Assembly (NCBI GenBank): GCA_015484595.1
Contig: WFMM01000163.1
Span: 1-52,870 of the forward strand
Length of the DNA stretch: 52,870 nt
Source of the DNA: Nitrospirota bacterium
GTDB lineage: Bacteria; Nitrospirota; Thermodesulfovibrionia; Thermodesulfovibrionales; JdFR-85
Direction of reading: 5' to 3'
Part shown: piece by piece, positions 36,110 through 49,210 of the stretch
How the letters are laid out: each line of letters opens with the position of its first letter
Numbering within the stretch: the stretch's first letter is position 1
The notes under the pieces: model-generated
The model's input: only the letters and a program-made list of their open reading frames with translations
The model's database searches: none
Told to the model about the DNA's origin: nothing
Position numbers and translations under genes: made by a program

Positions 36110-36328
36110 TACTGAGTTTTAATTAAAATTTCCTTATTCCAAAAATCTTTTACCTCCAGTATCTAAACACCAAAAATCTACTATTTTCGGGGCTCTGGTG
36201 GCGAAGCCCCCAGTGTATATCCTCAGTTTTCTTGAACAGCCTCAGTTAATATGCCCATCGAGCAAATAGGATGAATTAGTAATCCCTTACATCTTGAAGA
36301 TATCCTGAGGTCTTGCCGCAGGGCATCT

Positions 36329-39300
36329 TCATTTTTTTTCAAGGGAAGACTCTTTTCTGTTCATCACTGCCCCAGCACTGCCTGCTTTAACAGGTATTTG
36401 AAAGACGAATCTGCTGCCCTTTCCGAACTCACTTTCGGCAAATATCCTTCCGTGATGCCTTTCCACAATTCTCTTACATATAGCAAGACCAAGCCCTGTG
36501 CCCTCATGTCTTTTCTCATATATTGAGCCAATCTGCTGGAAGGGTTTGAAGAGTTTGCCCATGTCCTCGGCTCTTATGCCAGGGCCTGTATCCTCAACAG
36601 ATATCTCTACATAATCAATCCCTCTGAATTCAGGCCCAAGACTATCGCCTGATACTCTTCTTGCCCTTATCGTAATCTTCCCACCGTCAGGTGTAAACTT
36701 GGCTGCATTGCTTAAGAGGTTCACCAGAACCTGTTTCAGCCTCTTGTGGTCAGCTTCTATCAAAGGGACACCTTCGTCCACATCTATTGCTATCTCTATC
36801 CTGTGTTTTATAGCCTTCTCCTTTATAAAGAGAATACTTTCGTTAATTAGTTTTTTTGTATCCACGACTGAATATTCAAGCTCCAATGCCCCTGATTCAA
36901 CCTTGCTAAGGTCAAGAATATCGTTAATCAATGAAAGAAGGTGTGTGCCACTTTCCAGTATATCCTTAACATACCCTCGCTGTTTTTCTGTAAGCCTACC
37001 GCCGATGTCCCTTAAAAGCATCTCTGAGAAGCCAATGATAGAATTCAGAGGAGTTCTTAGTTCATGTGACATATTGGCAAGAAAGTCGCTCTTCGCCCGA
37101 TTTGCAGCTTCAGCCAGCAACCTTGCCGTCTCTGCCTCTATTCGCTTCATCTCAAGCTCTCTGTTCAGATGTTTGAGTTCCTTGTTCGCCCTTTCAAGCT
37201 CTTTAGTGCGTTCTCTTACACGCCTGTCGAGCTCATCCACAAGTCTGATGTTTTCAATTGTAGTAGCAGCCTGATTAGCAAAGGCTTCTATAACCTTTAC
37301 CCTTTCTTTATTAAAGTAACCCCGTTGGCTACTGTAAAGATTAAGCACTCCTACCACCCTGTCCCTTGCACAGATAAGTGGTAGTGCCATGGATGAATGA
37401 TAACCCCTCTGGAGAGCCTTTTTTCTCCATGGCTCAAAACTGGGCTCTTTTTCTATATCGTTGCAAATAACCGGCCTCCTTTCACGCACAGCCTTTCCGG
37501 TTGGTCCCTGCCCTTCAGGTGTATCATCCCATCTTATGGAAACGCCCTTTAAATAACCCTCCTCTTGACCATATACCGAGACAGGAATCACACGAGGGTC
37601 ACCTTCTTTAACAGCGCCAATCCATACCATCTTGAGATCAAAGACCTGATAGGCCAGTTCGCATATCCTTTTGTATATATCCTCTTTTATGTCAAGATTT
37701 ATCAGGTTCTGAGAGGCAATATTAATGGCCATCAATTCATTGGTTAATTCCTGCACCTTCTGTTCGTATTCCATCCGGTTCATGACCTCGTAGCCATACG
37801 ATAATATCTCTGCAACTGATATGGCGAACCTCTCATCCTCAACTGTCCACTGTCTTTGTCCGCCCGTATGCTCATGACACAAAACACCAATGACCCTGCC
37901 ACCGTATCTTATAGGTGCATCAAGCAGGGCAGCAATGTTAAAAGGCTTTAAGTATGTTTCTGAAAACTCAGATGTCCTTGGATCATTAACAGCATCATCA
38001 GCTCTTATAACAGGGCTGTTTTCCAGAGACTTAAAATAGACAGGAAAGTCGTCAATCTTAAATGTTTGTCCAGAGGTGTATCTGTTCTTGGACCTTTCGT
38101 AAAGACTATGGCAGACGAGACTCTCTTGTTTTTCATCAAAAAGCCAGACGCTAACCCTTTCAACATTAAGTATGTTGGCTGATGCTAAAATGGTTTCCCT
38201 GATAAGTTCATTGAGGTCACCTTCTTTTAGAACTCTGGACCTTGAGAGTTCAAAAAGGGTCTGCATCTGTTTCCTGTTACTCTGTTCCTTTTCAAGAAGA
38301 AGCAGTTCTTTTTGCTTCTTTTCGGTGATATCATAGAAGTAAATCCTAAATTTTCTTTCATAGGGATGGACAAATATACCGTAAAAGTTATCCCTCACCT
38401 TTCTTTCAAGATAGATAATACTATCTGAGGCAATTGTTTTTTTGTCACGAAGAAGCGTCTCCGGTATTAATTCATTAATAGTCATGTTTCTTTGTTTGAG
38501 GACTTTGAATGCAGAGTGGTTTTTGTATGTAACATTTCCTTCTGAGTCAAGCTCAATAATAGGTGACGGTGAGTTTTCGATAAAAGATGAAAGATACTCT
38601 ACCTCCTCTTTTCTTTGCTTTAATTCTCTAAACTGTCTTGCGTTATTTATTACAAGTGCAACAGTTGAGGCATAGGTCATGGCATGGTTTTCATCGTTCT
38701 CTGTAAAGGGTGATCCATCGAGCCTGTCGGTGAAGTATAGCCTCCCTATAACCTTGTCGTGAAGGATGATGGGAACACCAAGGAGTGTCTTCATTGGGGG
38801 ATGCCCCTCAGGAAACCCTGTAAAAACAGGATGCGACCTTATATCATTCACACGAATTGGCCTGCCCTCCTGTGACAGATAGCCAAGGAGACCCTTGCCT
38901 TCGGGCAGGCCATGTTTTTTCAGTAGCTTTTTGTATGTATCCTCCTGAATACCTGATTGAATAAAAGCCTCATATCCACCGTCTTTATTCAATATCCCAA
39001 GAGCCGCGTATCTGGCCTTAAGAAGCTTTCTGCCCTCCTGTACAATCTCTTTCAGTATTGTTGTGTAATCAATTTCTGATATAAGTGCCCTTGTTGCATT
39101 ATAGATTCCTTCAAGGTTTTTGATCAGGTGTTCCCTTTCCGTGATAGCCTCTTTTATCCTCAAGGCCATGTTATTGAACGCCTTACCAAGCAACTCGAGC
39201 TCATCGCCGGTGTTTATTTCTACCCTGGCGTTGTAGTCACCTTCAGAAAGGGTTTTTGTTGCACTGTAAAGCCTCAGAACAGGAACAAGCAGGGTCTTGT

Positions 39301-39943
39301 TTGTTACATAGAGAATAAGCAACCCAGACAAAAACACAAACAACAGCATGTAGACATGTGCCCTTGATGCCCTCTGCATTTCCACTTCGTGGTCATTGCT
39401 TATAAAACCAACTAATCTGTCTATTGTATATACAAAGCTATGAAGAGAGTCGTTATAAACCTGTAGGGTAGCCTGCCTTTCTGCTTCCGTGCTATCTTCG
39501 GTCATTTTTATAACCTTTAAAACCGCAGGCTTTAAAACATCATGCCATTTTCTGTCAATATCATTAAGGATTTTCAGTGCTTCATGGTAGTGTAAAGGTT
39601 TTATTTCAATCGACTCAGAACCTTTATATAAGTACCCTAATGTGGTGTCAAACATTTTGACCTCGTGTCTTACCTCGTTGATGATATCTAACCTCTCTTT
39701 TTCTGATAATTTAATAACATCCCTTTGTGCAAGCCTGTTAAGCAGCCATCCTATCTCAAAAGCCCTGAATCTGAGCTGGCCTGAAAGATTTATCCTTGTT
39801 GCTTCACCCCTCATGTGACTGGTCGCAAAGTATTCATATAAGATATAGACAGAGAGTATGATAAAAAGCACTATGACAACAGAGAACACCTTACCTGACA
39901 GGGTTTTAAACAGAAAACGGGATATCTTCTTCATAGACTTCAT
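36329..39943 (-). CDS. large multi-domain sensor histidine kinase (PilJ/NarX-like periplasmic region, HAMP, several GAF/PAS, HisKA, HATPase)
   Basis: [21 protein letters not shown]-terminal motif, several GAF-like segments, [23 protein letters not shown] and [16 protein letters not shown]. Confidence 0.9.
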   Translation of the reverse strand: MKSMKKISRFLFKTLSGKVFSVVIVLFIILSVYILYEYFATSHMRGEATRINLSGQLRFRAFEIGWLLNRLAQRDVIKLSEKERLDIINEVRHEVKMFDTTLGYLYKGSESIEIKPLHYHEALKILNDIDRKWHDVLKPAVLKVIKMTEDSTEAERQATLQVYNDSLHSFVYTIDRLVGFISNDHEVEMQRASRAHVYMLLFVFLSGLLILYVTNKTLLVPVLRLYSATKTLSEGDYNARVEINTGDELELLGKAFNNMALRIKEAITEREHLIKNLEGIYNATRALISEIDYTTILKEIVQEGRKLLKARYAALGILNKDGGYEAFIQSGIQEDTYKKLLKKHGLPEGKGLLGYLSQEGRPIRVNDIRSHPVFTGFPEGHPPMKTLLGVPIILHDKVIGRLYFTDRLDGSPFTENDENHAMTYASTVALVINNARQFRELKQRKEEVEYLSSFIENSPSPIIELDSEGNVTYKNHSAFKVLKQRNMTINELIPETLLRDKKTIASDSIIYLERKVRDNFYGIFVHPYERKFRIYFYDITEKKQKELLLLEKEQSNRKQMQTLFELSRSRVLKEGDLNELIRETILASANILNVERVSVWLFDEKQESLVCHSLYERSKNRYTSGQTFKIDDFPVYFKSLENSPVIRADDAVNDPRTSEFSETYLKPFNIAALLDAPIRYGGRVIGVLCHEHTGGQRQWTVEDERFAISVAEILSYGYEVMNRMEYEQKVQELTNELMAINIASQNLINLDIKEDIYKRICELAYQVFDLKMVWIGAVKEGDPRVIPVSVYGQEEGYLKGVSIRWDDTPEGQGPTGKAVRERRPVICNDIEKEPSFEPWRKKALQRGYHSSMALPLICARDRVVGVLNLYSSQRGYFNKERVKVIEAFANQAATTIENIRLVDELDRRVRERTKELERANKELKHLNRELEMKRIEAETARLLAEAANRAKSDFLANMSHELRTPLNSIIGFSEMLLRDIGGRLTEKQRGYVKDILESGTHLLSLINDILDLSKVESGALELEYSVVDTKKLINESILFIKEKAIKHRIEIAIDVDEGVPLIEADHKRLKQVLVNLLSNAAKFTPDGGKITIRARRVSGDSLGPEFRGIDYVEISVEDTGPGIRAEDMGKLFKPFQQIGSIYEKRHEGTGLGLAICKRIVERHHGRIFAESEFGKGSRFVFQIPVKAGSAGAVMNRKESSLEKK

Positions 39944-39978
39944 GTTTATTACCCCCCCATCAGACACTGAATTATTGC

Positions 39979-41955
39979 TCAGAAGGTATGCACGACATTT
40001 GGCTCTGACCCTGTGATATTTTGAGCAAATACTTCTTTTTCCCCGCTCTTAATGGCTTGTTGAAGCTGATCAAGACAAACAATAATCGTTGAGCTAACAT
40101 TGTCTACCTGCTCTATCAATTCCAATGCCCGCTCCTTCCTGTTTTCTTTGAAGGCAATTACTGCTTCTTTTGCAAGTTGATGAATCTGCTTATGTGGATG
40201 TTCTAATCTCTGGAATGCCTCGTAACTGCCATAATTTCTGACCCCTTTTCCGTAATACCATCTTCCCAATAAACAGTTTGTATGCTCTTTAAGATCATCC
40301 ACTTCGATCTTCTCTCCTGAATAGAACATTTTGTACAACCTTATCACCCAGTTTTTGTGTGCACCTTTAGCACGCTCGATCTCGACTAAGGGATCCTGGG
40401 GAAGGTTAAATATCATTGATATATCTGTTATGGTCTTAATTATAGAACTCAACTCATCTATCAGATTCATGGTGTTGTAAAAACTCTTATTAAGCATCTT
40501 TGAAAGGTTTGATGTATCCTTTAATGCTCTGTTTATCTCCATCGTTGTTTGTGACTGCTCCTCTACTGCTGAGGCAACCTTGGTTATTTCGTCTTCAGAA
40601 AGCCTGGCGTGATTAAGAATCTTTTCAAGTGCATCCTTATTGTGATTAACTAAGTCTACTGACTCTTCCAGCTTTTCTTTAGCAATCTTCATCTGAACGG
40701 TCGTTTGTTTTGAATCAGCATTTATCTCGTTAATTAGTTCAGTAATTTCATCAATCGAACTCATTGTTTTGTCCGCAAGTTTTCGCACTTCATCTGCTAC
40801 AACTGCAAACCCCTTTCCTTTCTCACCAGCACGAGCAGCTTCTATTGCAGCATTAAGAGCAAGGAGGTTTGTCTGCTCTGCTATGTCAGAGATTATGTCG
40901 GTTATTTCTCCAATCTTGCCTATCTTTGAGTCAAGCCTGTTAATCATGGTTGACAATTTATTGCTGGCTTCACCGAGATCAATGATCCTCATAACAGCGT
41001 TGTCCATCTCTGTCATTGCTTCTTCAGCAATGGTAGTTACTGCTTTTGATAACTCTGAAGTTCTTGATGCATTCTTTGCAATATCTGTTATGGTGGTGCT
41101 TAGTTCATCAACTGACGAAACAATGTAATTGGTCTTTTCATTCTGTTCATTCAACTTCCTGATATTATGATTCAGGTTAGTCCATATTTTTGCTGAAACC
41201 ACTGAAAGTGACGATGTAATATTTATCAACCTTTCTACTATAGACCTCCAGGACGAAACAAGATTTCTAAGTGAATCACCAAGCCTTCTTATCTCGTCTT
41301 TGCCTTTCACCATAATGGATGAGTCAAGATTATACCGTGCTATGTTTTCGGTGTTATGCGTAATTGATAGAATCCTGTCAATGATAGATGACTTCATGTA
41401 AAAAAACGACAGTCCCATGATTATTAAAGAAAAAACAAATATCAGATAAGCTGTTTTGCTTAACCTGTCAATTGACCTAATTGATCGCTTTTCCAGCATT
41501 TTTACAACCTGGTCTGCTTTTTTGAAAATACTTACAGACTGTCTATCAAGGGCCGTCCAGTCAATGTCGGTTAGCCCAGTCTTAACAATTGCATTATTTA
41601 TCATCCTTTTATAATCCTTCCACATTAGGAGCACTTCTTTACAGGCCTGTTTTATATTCTGCTGAGAAATTGGCTTTACTGAAATGGTCTTATTCCCATA
41701 AAGAAGGGCCTTTATTAGCTTTTCAAACTCAGCCATCGAATCAAGTAATTGTTCTTTATGATTAACACCGTTCTTGACTAAAAGAAGTTCTTTGAGTATT
41801 CTCTGTGAAAGCATGCGTTCCTTGCCTGCAATGTTTATTTCCCTCCCAAAAAGATCGGCCCTGTTTATCCAAAGTTGTATGTTTATAATGCTTAAAAGAA
41901 AGGAAATAAAAAATCCTACAAGCAGAAGGACTGTCTTTTTTCTTATGCTACTCAT
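39979..41955 (-). CDS. methyl-accepting chemotaxis protein with PilJ-like sensor and C-terminal CZB (zinc-binding) domain
   Basis: [65 protein letters not shown]-terminal AHKNW…[14 protein letters not shown]…LEHPHKQIH. Confidence 0.9.
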   Translation of the reverse strand: MSSIRKKTVLLLVGFFISFLLSIINIQLWINRADLFGREINIAGKERMLSQRILKELLLVKNGVNHKEQLLDSMAEFEKLIKALLYGNKTISVKPISQQNIKQACKEVLLMWKDYKRMINNAIVKTGLTDIDWTALDRQSVSIFKKADQVVKMLEKRSIRSIDRLSKTAYLIFVFSLIIMGLSFFYMKSSIIDRILSITHNTENIARYNLDSSIMVKGKDEIRRLGDSLRNLVSSWRSIVERLINITSSLSVVSAKIWTNLNHNIRKLNEQNEKTNYIVSSVDELSTTITDIAKNASRTSELSKAVTTIAEEAMTEMDNAVMRIIDLGEASNKLSTMINRLDSKIGKIGEITDIISDIAEQTNLLALNAAIEAARAGEKGKGFAVVADEVRKLADKTMSSIDEITELINEINADSKQTTVQMKIAKEKLEESVDLVNHNKDALEKILNHARLSEDEITKVASAVEEQSQTTMEINRALKDTSNLSKMLNKSFYNTMNLIDELSSIIKTITDISMIFNLPQDPLVEIERAKGAHKNWVIRLYKMFYSGEKIEVDDLKEHTNCLLGRWYYGKGVRNYGSYEAFQRLEHPHKQIHQLAKEAVIAFKENRKERALELIEQVDNVSSTIIVCLDQLQQAIKSGEKEVFAQNITGSEPNVVHTF

Positions 41956-42012
41956 AGAATAATACCTCCCCTGAGTTAAACAAATAGAAGAGCAAAATGC
42001 TCTTGATATCTA

Positions 42013-42039
42013 TTATCGTTCATAATAATGAAAACTTTA
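42013..42039 (-). promoter_or_regulatory. sigma-28 (FliA) promoter for the MCP-kinase-CheY-HD-GYP gene string
   Basis: Minus strand TAAAGTTT-N11-AACGATAA: exact -35, exact 11-nt spacing, 6/8 of the -10 consensus GCCGATAA. Confidence 0.7.
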
Positions 42040-42129
42040 ATGTGCACAGCGGGCGAATATAACTTCCTTAAATACGAAGCTTTCAGCAGGGTATCTTCGT
42101 AGAGTTTATGAAAGCACAAAAGAGGGCGA

Positions 42130-43695
42130 TTAAACAGGTAATTTTATAAGAAAGGTAGTTCCTTTGCCTGGCTTGCTTTTAACATCTATTTGGCCACCAA
42201 GAGCCTGTATAAAAGATTGACAGATGCTAAGCCCAAGGCCTGTGCCTTTTCCTGCTGTCTTTGTTGTAAAAAAGGGCTCGAACACTTTATCCCTTATTTC
42301 GTCAGGTATCCCGGGGCCGTTATCGGAGATAGCTATAACTATGGTATCATCCTCATAGGCAGTCTTGATCTTTATCGTATCCCCTTTATTTGAATCTTTA
42401 ATCGCATCTACTGCATTATTTACTATGTTTTGTATAACATGTTCAAGAAGCTGGGGGTCCAGTTCTATCTCAGGCGTTGACGAGAAGTCTTTTAACAGCC
42501 TTATGCCCTCCTTGCTTGTCTTGAACTGTAATTCTCTGCACTGTTCATCAAGAAAGGTTTCTAAGTTAACCCTTTTAAGCTCTGGATTCGGCTGGCGTGA
42601 ATACAGAAGGAGATCGTTTACAATCTTTTCCATCCTTATTGAGGCATTGTGTATCTTCATTATCTTACTCTTATCTCTATCACTCAATGATGATTCAAGA
42701 AGTAATTCTGAAAAACCCATTATACCGGTAAGAGGATTTCTTATTTCATGGGCAATAGATGCTGCCATTGTTCCAAGGAGAGCCATCTTTTCCTGCTGTA
42801 TCATCTTTTTTTCCAACTCTTTTTCTCTTGTTATGTCTCTTATTACAACTATACAGCCCTTATCAACTTTCCTCTGATAACGGGTCATGTAATAAAACCT
42901 CCCCTTTATCTCAAATTCAACCGGTTTAGAACTTTGAGGGCAGTTATCCATTTGTTTTCCTTCCGATAATAAACTGCATATCGTATTTTTATTTGCGATT
43001 TCGTTCAGAAAATGTTCCATGGCTTCGTTAAGTATGAGGGGTTTGCAATCTTTATCAAAAACTCCGATCATGTCTTTTACACTGTCAAAGGTGTCCTGCC
43101 ATTGAATAGCCCATTGGGAAAGCGCATTTTCCCTTTCCTTTACCCCCTTTTCTAACCGTTCAATTCTTATATAGGAAAATACACTGAAGGCAATGAAACT
43201 CAGAATACCAAGGATGGTCGTTATAATTATGCTGTATTTGGCATTTCTAAGCGCAGCATTGGCGCTTGAAGTATATGAAATAAAAACATCTACCCCCTTC
43301 TGATAAGCGTAATTAACGAAATTAGAAATGTCGTTTAAATCTACAGAGCTTGAGCTCATAACATACCTGTTCAGACCAGATAATCTCTTCTCTATTTTTT
43401 TGAGTTTCTTGGATACAAAGTCATTTTGATGACACTCTGCACATCGTTGCAAATCCTGATTAATCTGCTCGGAAACATCGGAAAGGACCTGGGGATTTTC
43501 TCTAAATTGAGTAAGCCTTGTCTTTAAGTTGATGAATTGACTGAAAAGCCTGCTTCTCTCAAGAAAACTCTGGTTTATGATTATCAGTTTTGATAAATCC
43601 CTCTCTACGGTAATCAGACTGGAACCGGATATGATACCACCAATTATTACGATAGTAATCATACCCAATATAATTGTAAAAAACAGCCTCTTCAT
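42130..43695 (-). CDS. membrane sensor histidine kinase with c-type heme motif
   Basis: CAECH between two TMs, PAS-like region, SIAHEIRNPLTGIMGFSELL and GKGTGLGLSICQSFI. Confidence 0.92.
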   Translation of the reverse strand: MKRLFFTIILGMITIVIIGGIISGSSLITVERDLSKLIIINQSFLERSRLFSQFINLKTRLTQFRENPQVLSDVSEQINQDLQRCAECHQNDFVSKKLKKIEKRLSGLNRYVMSSSSVDLNDISNFVNYAYQKGVDVFISYTSSANAALRNAKYSIIITTILGILSFIAFSVFSYIRIERLEKGVKERENALSQWAIQWQDTFDSVKDMIGVFDKDCKPLILNEAMEHFLNEIANKNTICSLLSEGKQMDNCPQSSKPVEFEIKGRFYYMTRYQRKVDKGCIVVIRDITREKELEKKMIQQEKMALLGTMAASIAHEIRNPLTGIMGFSELLLESSLSDRDKSKIMKIHNASIRMEKIVNDLLLYSRQPNPELKRVNLETFLDEQCRELQFKTSKEGIRLLKDFSSTPEIELDPQLLEHVIQNIVNNAVDAIKDSNKGDTIKIKTAYEDDTIVIAISDNGPGIPDEIRDKVFEPFFTTKTAGKGTGLGLSICQSFIQALGGQIDVKSKPGKGTTFLIKLPV

Positions 43696-43871
43696 AATGG
43701 AAACCCGATTATGGTAATTATAAATATTAAGCTCTCTATCATTATTGATATCCTCTATTTTATAATTGCAGGTTTAATTTAATTATTAGTTATTAATAAA
43801 TAAAAAAATTTTTAATTTATGTTATTATATATAAGGATAAAAAGACCTTTTATTATTGTGAATATCTTTTC

Positions 43872-43901
43872 ATTATATTGAACAAAAATAATAGTTGTCA
43901 A
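43872..43901 (-). promoter_or_regulatory. sigma-70-type promoter facing the heme histidine kinase gene
   Basis: Minus strand TTGACA (43901-43896), 18-nt spacer, TATAAT (43877-43872). Confidence 0.65.
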
Positions 43902-43941
43902 TGTTAATTTTTTGTAAATTTTTTCAGAAAGAGAGGGCTCC

Positions 43942-44322
43942 TTGATGAGAGGATTTACCAAGAGAGCCATATCGGAGAGACTAAAAATACTTAAGGGCAA
44001 CAGGTCCTTGAATGAATTTGCAAAAGAGCTTAATATTCCTGCTTCTACCCTTCATTATTACTTCAATGGAAGAAGTCCAACAATAGGTTTTCTTCTAAAG
44101 GTTTGTTCAAAACTAAATGTCAGAGAAGAATGGCTCTTGCTTGGTGAAGGGCCGATCTTTAAAGAAGAAGACTCCCCAACAAATGACGAAGACCGCCTTA
44201 ATGCTATTCTTAAATTTGTCAAAGAGAAATGGCAGCTTCTCTCTGATAAAGAACGAAACTGGTTTGAAGTCCAGTTAAAAAGGATGTTTCCTGACTTTCC
44301 CGATGGACTTAAAGAAACTTAG
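43942..44322 (+). CDS. HTH (XRE/Cro-CI-like) transcriptional regulator
   Basis: AISERLKILKGNRSLNEFAKELNIPASTLHYYFNGRSPTIGFLLKVCSKLNVREEWLLLGEG. Confidence 0.85.
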   Translation: MMRGFTKRAISERLKILKGNRSLNEFAKELNIPASTLHYYFNGRSPTIGFLLKVCSKLNVREEWLLLGEGPIFKEEDSPTNDEDRLNAILKFVKEKWQLLSDKERNWFEVQLKRMFPDFPDGLKET

Positions 44323-44346
44323 CGTTCATCTCTTAAATTTATCTTA

Positions 44347-45069
44347 ATGGACTTACTTGAGTTAAGGGACATAACCTTCAGAGCTAATGGGAAATACATC
44401 CTTAATGGACTCTCGTTAACGGTCAGGTATAACGAGGTCCATGCACTCCTTGGAACAAATGGCACTGGAAAGAGCACCCTTGCTTATCTGATCATGGGTT
44501 GTTCTGGTTATAAACCCTCATCAGGAGAAATCCTTTTTGAAGGGAAAAAAATAAATGAACTCACCCTTTACGAAAGGGCAAAGCTCGGCATCTGTCTTGC
44601 CTGGCAGGAGCCAGTAAGGTTTGAGGGGATATCTGTTAGAGACTACATCTCTGTTCACAACAAAGACATTGACCCTGCCCCTTTTCTTGAACTGGTCGGA
44701 CTGCATCCCGAGCTTTATCTTGACAGAGAGGTTGACAAAACCCTTAGTGGTGGGGAAAGAAAGAGAATAGAGCTTGCCTCAGTGCTTGCTCTTAACCCTA
44801 AACTTGCTATACTTGATGAACCTGACTCTGGCATTGATATGCTTTCCACTGATGACATAATAAGAGTAATAGAGATGTTTAAAAAATCGGGCTCCTCTGT
44901 CCTCCTGATAACCCACAGAGAGGAGATAGCCCTTATCTCGGACAGGGCAAGTCAACTCTGTGGGGGAAGGATATTTTACAGTGGTGAGCCTGAAAGGGTG
45001 GCAGAGATGTTTAAATCAAGAAGATGTCTCATCTGTGATGGTGAGGTCTGTAAGGATGAAAGAGATTGA
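44347..45069 (+). CDS. sufC: SufC-like Fe-S assembly ATPase with Cys-rich C-terminal tail
   Basis: LLGTNGTGKSTLAYLIMG, TLSGGERKRIELASVLALNPKLAILDEPDSGID; tail RRCLICDGEVCKDERD. Confidence 0.9.
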   Translation: MDLLELRDITFRANGKYILNGLSLTVRYNEVHALLGTNGTGKSTLAYLIMGCSGYKPSSGEILFEGKKINELTLYERAKLGICLAWQEPVRFEGISVRDYISVHNKDIDPAPFLELVGLHPELYLDREVDKTLSGGERKRIELASVLALNPKLAILDEPDSGIDMLSTDDIIRVIEMFKKSGSSVLLITHREEIALISDRASQLCGGRIFYSGEPERVAEMFKSRRCLICDGEVCKDERD

Positions 45070-45991
45070 TGAGCTCATAAGCTATACAGGCAAAACAGGG
45101 TTTGAGCCTTCGGTGCTTTCCGACAGTGAGACCGCCCATCTCGTCATAAAAGCTCACAGGGTGTTAAGCTATAGAGAGACAGAAGGTGTAAAGATGGAGG
45201 CAAGAGAGAGCCCTGATGGTGTTGAGCTCTTGTTAAGCATTAAGGAGGGCTGGAAGATAAAAAAGCCCATCCACCTATGTTTTGGTCTTTTACACAGAAG
45301 GGGCACCCAGAGGATAAAGCTGAAGGCCTTGCTTGAAAAGGGCTCTTCTGCCAAGTTTATTGCCCACTGTATCTTTCCTAACGCCGAAGAGGTTACCCAC
45401 ATCATGGATGCAGACATTAGGGTTGGCCAGGATGCTATGATGATGTATTCAGAGACTCACTATCATGGAGTATCCTCTGGTGCAGTTGTAAAGCCAAAGG
45501 CAGTCGTTAAAGCAGAAAGAAACAGCCGATACTATACGGAGTTTAACCTAAGAGACGGATTGGTGGGTGACTTAGAGCTTGACTATCAGGTATTAGCAGA
45601 AGAGGAAAGCATTGTTGAGCTCACAGCAAAGGTGTTTGGACATAAAAGGGATCAGATTAAGATTAAAGAAGGTATAACACTTAAGGGCATGAATGCACGG
45701 GGTCTAATAAAGACCAGGGTTGCCCTTGAGGGTAATGCACAGGCAGAGGTCATCGGTATTACCGAAGGTATGGCAGAAGGTGCAAGGGGACATGTGGATT
45801 GTATGGAGGTCGTTAAAGACAATGCCACAGCCAGGGCAATACCTGTGGTAAGGGTTACTCATCCAAAGGCAAAGGTTACACATGAGGCAGCCATTGGAAG
45901 TATTGACAGAAAGCAACTGGAAACACTTATGGCCCACGGACTTAGTCCTGAGGAAGCCGTTGACACCATCGTAAAAGGCATTCTGCGGTAA
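45054..45991 (+). CDS. sufB: short SufB/SufD-type Fe-S assembly protein
   Basis: SufBD core motifs (HGVSSGAVVKPKAVVKAERNSRYYTEFNL, VTHEAAIGSIDRKQLETLMAHGLSPEEA); overlaps sufC. Start trimmed to the ATG at 45054. Confidence 0.85.
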
Positions 45992-46068
45992 AAAGCCTAC
46001 CGTTAAATTGATTTCGTCTTTTTATAAATGTTAGAATAGCTTTTAATACAGACTACATTAATCATTAA

Positions 46069-47559
<1,491 letters not shown>

Positions 47560-47602
47560 TTGCGTTCGTTGCGTTTGTTGAGTTAATTGCGTTTATAGAG
47601 TG
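47560..47602 (+). repeat. degenerate 9-mer tandem repeat directly after the guaB stop
   Basis: GCGTTCGTT GCGTTTGTT GAGTTAATT GCGTTTATA GAGTG; unit starts at 47562/71/80/89/98. Stop TGA 47557-47559. Confidence 0.88.
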
Positions 47603-47659
47603 AGTGAAGGAGTGTGTTCTCTGAGGTTTTTATTCAATATTTAATACCATGAGGTGGTC

Positions 47660-49198
47660 ATGGAATTAGAAAAGATACTGGTTCTTGATTTTGGCTCTCA
47701 ATACACCCAGCTTATTGCAAGGCGGGTGAGGGAATGCAAGGTCTACTCTGAGATACTTCCCTTTAATGTATCCATTGAAAAAATAAAGGAGTTCAATCCA
47801 AAGGGCATAATCCTCTCAGGTGGACCCTCCAGTGTTTATGATGAAGGAGCACCTATTCCTGACAGGGCTATCTTTGAGCTTGGAGTGCCAGTGCTTGGTA
47901 TCTGTTATGGAATGCAGCTTATGGCATACATGCTGGGTGGTGAGGTTGCAAGGGCTGACAGGCACGAATACGGAAGGGCAGAGATAATAATTGACGACGA
48001 CCAGGACCTTCTCTTTGGCATAACTGACCGCTCAGTGGTCTGGATGAGCCATGCCGACAGGATAGAAAAATGCCCCCCTGATTTCAAGCCCATTGCTCAT
48101 ACATCAAACTCACCGATAGCTGCAATGGCTGACCACAGAAGAAGATTCTATGCCCTGCAGTTTCATCCTGAGGTGGCTCACACTGAAGAGGGTAAAAGGA
48201 TTCTTCAGAACTTTGTTCATAATATCTGCGGGTGTAAATCCCAGTGGCAGATGAGCTCCTTTATACAGTGGTCTGTGGAAAACATCAAAAAACAGGTCGG
48301 AAACAGCAGGGTTGTCTGTGCATTAAGCGGTGGTGTGGACTCATCGGTTACAGCGCTTCTGATACATAAGGCCATTGGTGATAACCTGACCTGCATATTC
48401 GTTGACAATGGGCTTTTAAGAAAGGGAGAGGCAGAAAAGGTAAGGGATACCTTTGAGCGACACTTTCACATTAAGCTTATATTCGTTGATGCACGCTCAA
48501 GGTTTCTCTCCATCCTTAAGGGCGTAACAGACCCTGAGGAAAAGAGGAAACGCATCGGCAGGGAGTTTATAAAGATATTTGAAGAAGAGGCAAAGAAGAT
48601 TGAAGGAGCAGAATTCCTTGCACAGGGAACCCTGTATCCTGATGTAATTGAAAGCGTGTCCTTTAAAGGCCCATCTGCTACCATCAAATCTCATCACAAT
48701 GTGGGTGGACTCCCTGAGGTGATGAAACTGAAGCTGGTAGAGCCCCTAAGGGAGCTGTTTAAAGACGAGGTTAGAGAGATAGGTGAAGAGCTTGGCCTTC
48801 CTGAGGAGATATGCTGGCGGCATCCCTTTCCAGGGCCAGGGCTTGCAATCCGCTGTCTCGGAGAGGTGACAGAGGAAAAACTCTCCATACTAAGAGAGGC
48901 TGACGCCATCGTGCTTGAGGAGATAAAGAGGGCCGGTCTTTACAGACAGATATGGCAGGCCTTTGCAGTGTTATTGCCAGTAAGAAGTGTTGGCGTGATG
49001 GGTGATGAAAGAACCTACGATTACGCCCTTGCCATAAGGGCAGTAACAAGCCTTGATGGCATGACTGCAGACTGGGCAAAGATACCACCTGAGGTGCTTG
49101 GCAGGATATCAAACAGGATAATAAACGAGGTAAAGGGCATTAACAGGGTTGCCTATGACATAACCTCTAAGCCACCGGGCACCATAGAATGGGAATGA
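47660..49198 (+). CDS. guaA: GMP synthase (glutamine-hydrolysing)
   Basis: [42 protein letters not shown]-terminal [11 protein letters not shown]. Confidence 0.97.
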   Translation: MELEKILVLDFGSQYTQLIARRVRECKVYSEILPFNVSIEKIKEFNPKGIILSGGPSSVYDEGAPIPDRAIFELGVPVLGICYGMQLMAYMLGGEVARADRHEYGRAEIIIDDDQDLLFGITDRSVVWMSHADRIEKCPPDFKPIAHTSNSPIAAMADHRRRFYALQFHPEVAHTEEGKRILQNFVHNICGCKSQWQMSSFIQWSVENIKKQVGNSRVVCALSGGVDSSVTALLIHKAIGDNLTCIFVDNGLLRKGEAEKVRDTFERHFHIKLIFVDARSRFLSILKGVTDPEEKRKRIGREFIKIFEEEAKKIEGAEFLAQGTLYPDVIESVSFKGPSATIKSHHNVGGLPEVMKLKLVEPLRELFKDEVREIGEELGLPEEICWRHPFPGPGLAIRCLGEVTEEKLSILREADAIVLEEIKRAGLYRQIWQAFAVLLPVRSVGVMGDERTYDYALAIRAVTSLDGMTADWAKIPPEVLGRISNRIINEVKGINRVAYDITSKPPGTIEWE

Positions 49199-49210
49199 GT
49201 CTCTTAAATT

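Noticed and set aside
36699-37274. 191-aa plus-strand ORF opposite the large kinase
   Set aside because: Antisense shadow ORF, Ser/Leu-rich, fully inside a well-supported kinase gene.
42073-42101. TACGAAG…CTTCGTA inverted repeat as a rho-independent terminator of the heme kinase gene
   Set aside because: 15-nt loop and no T-tract; could equally be chance or an operator, so not annotated.
43812-44000. 62-aa minus-strand ORF
   Set aside because: Overlaps the HTH gene start and the AT-rich promoter region; no coding signature.
43942-44322. Prophage remnant suggested by the CI-like HTH gene
   Set aside because: No integrase, structural or other phage genes nearby; flanked by a kinase and suf genes.
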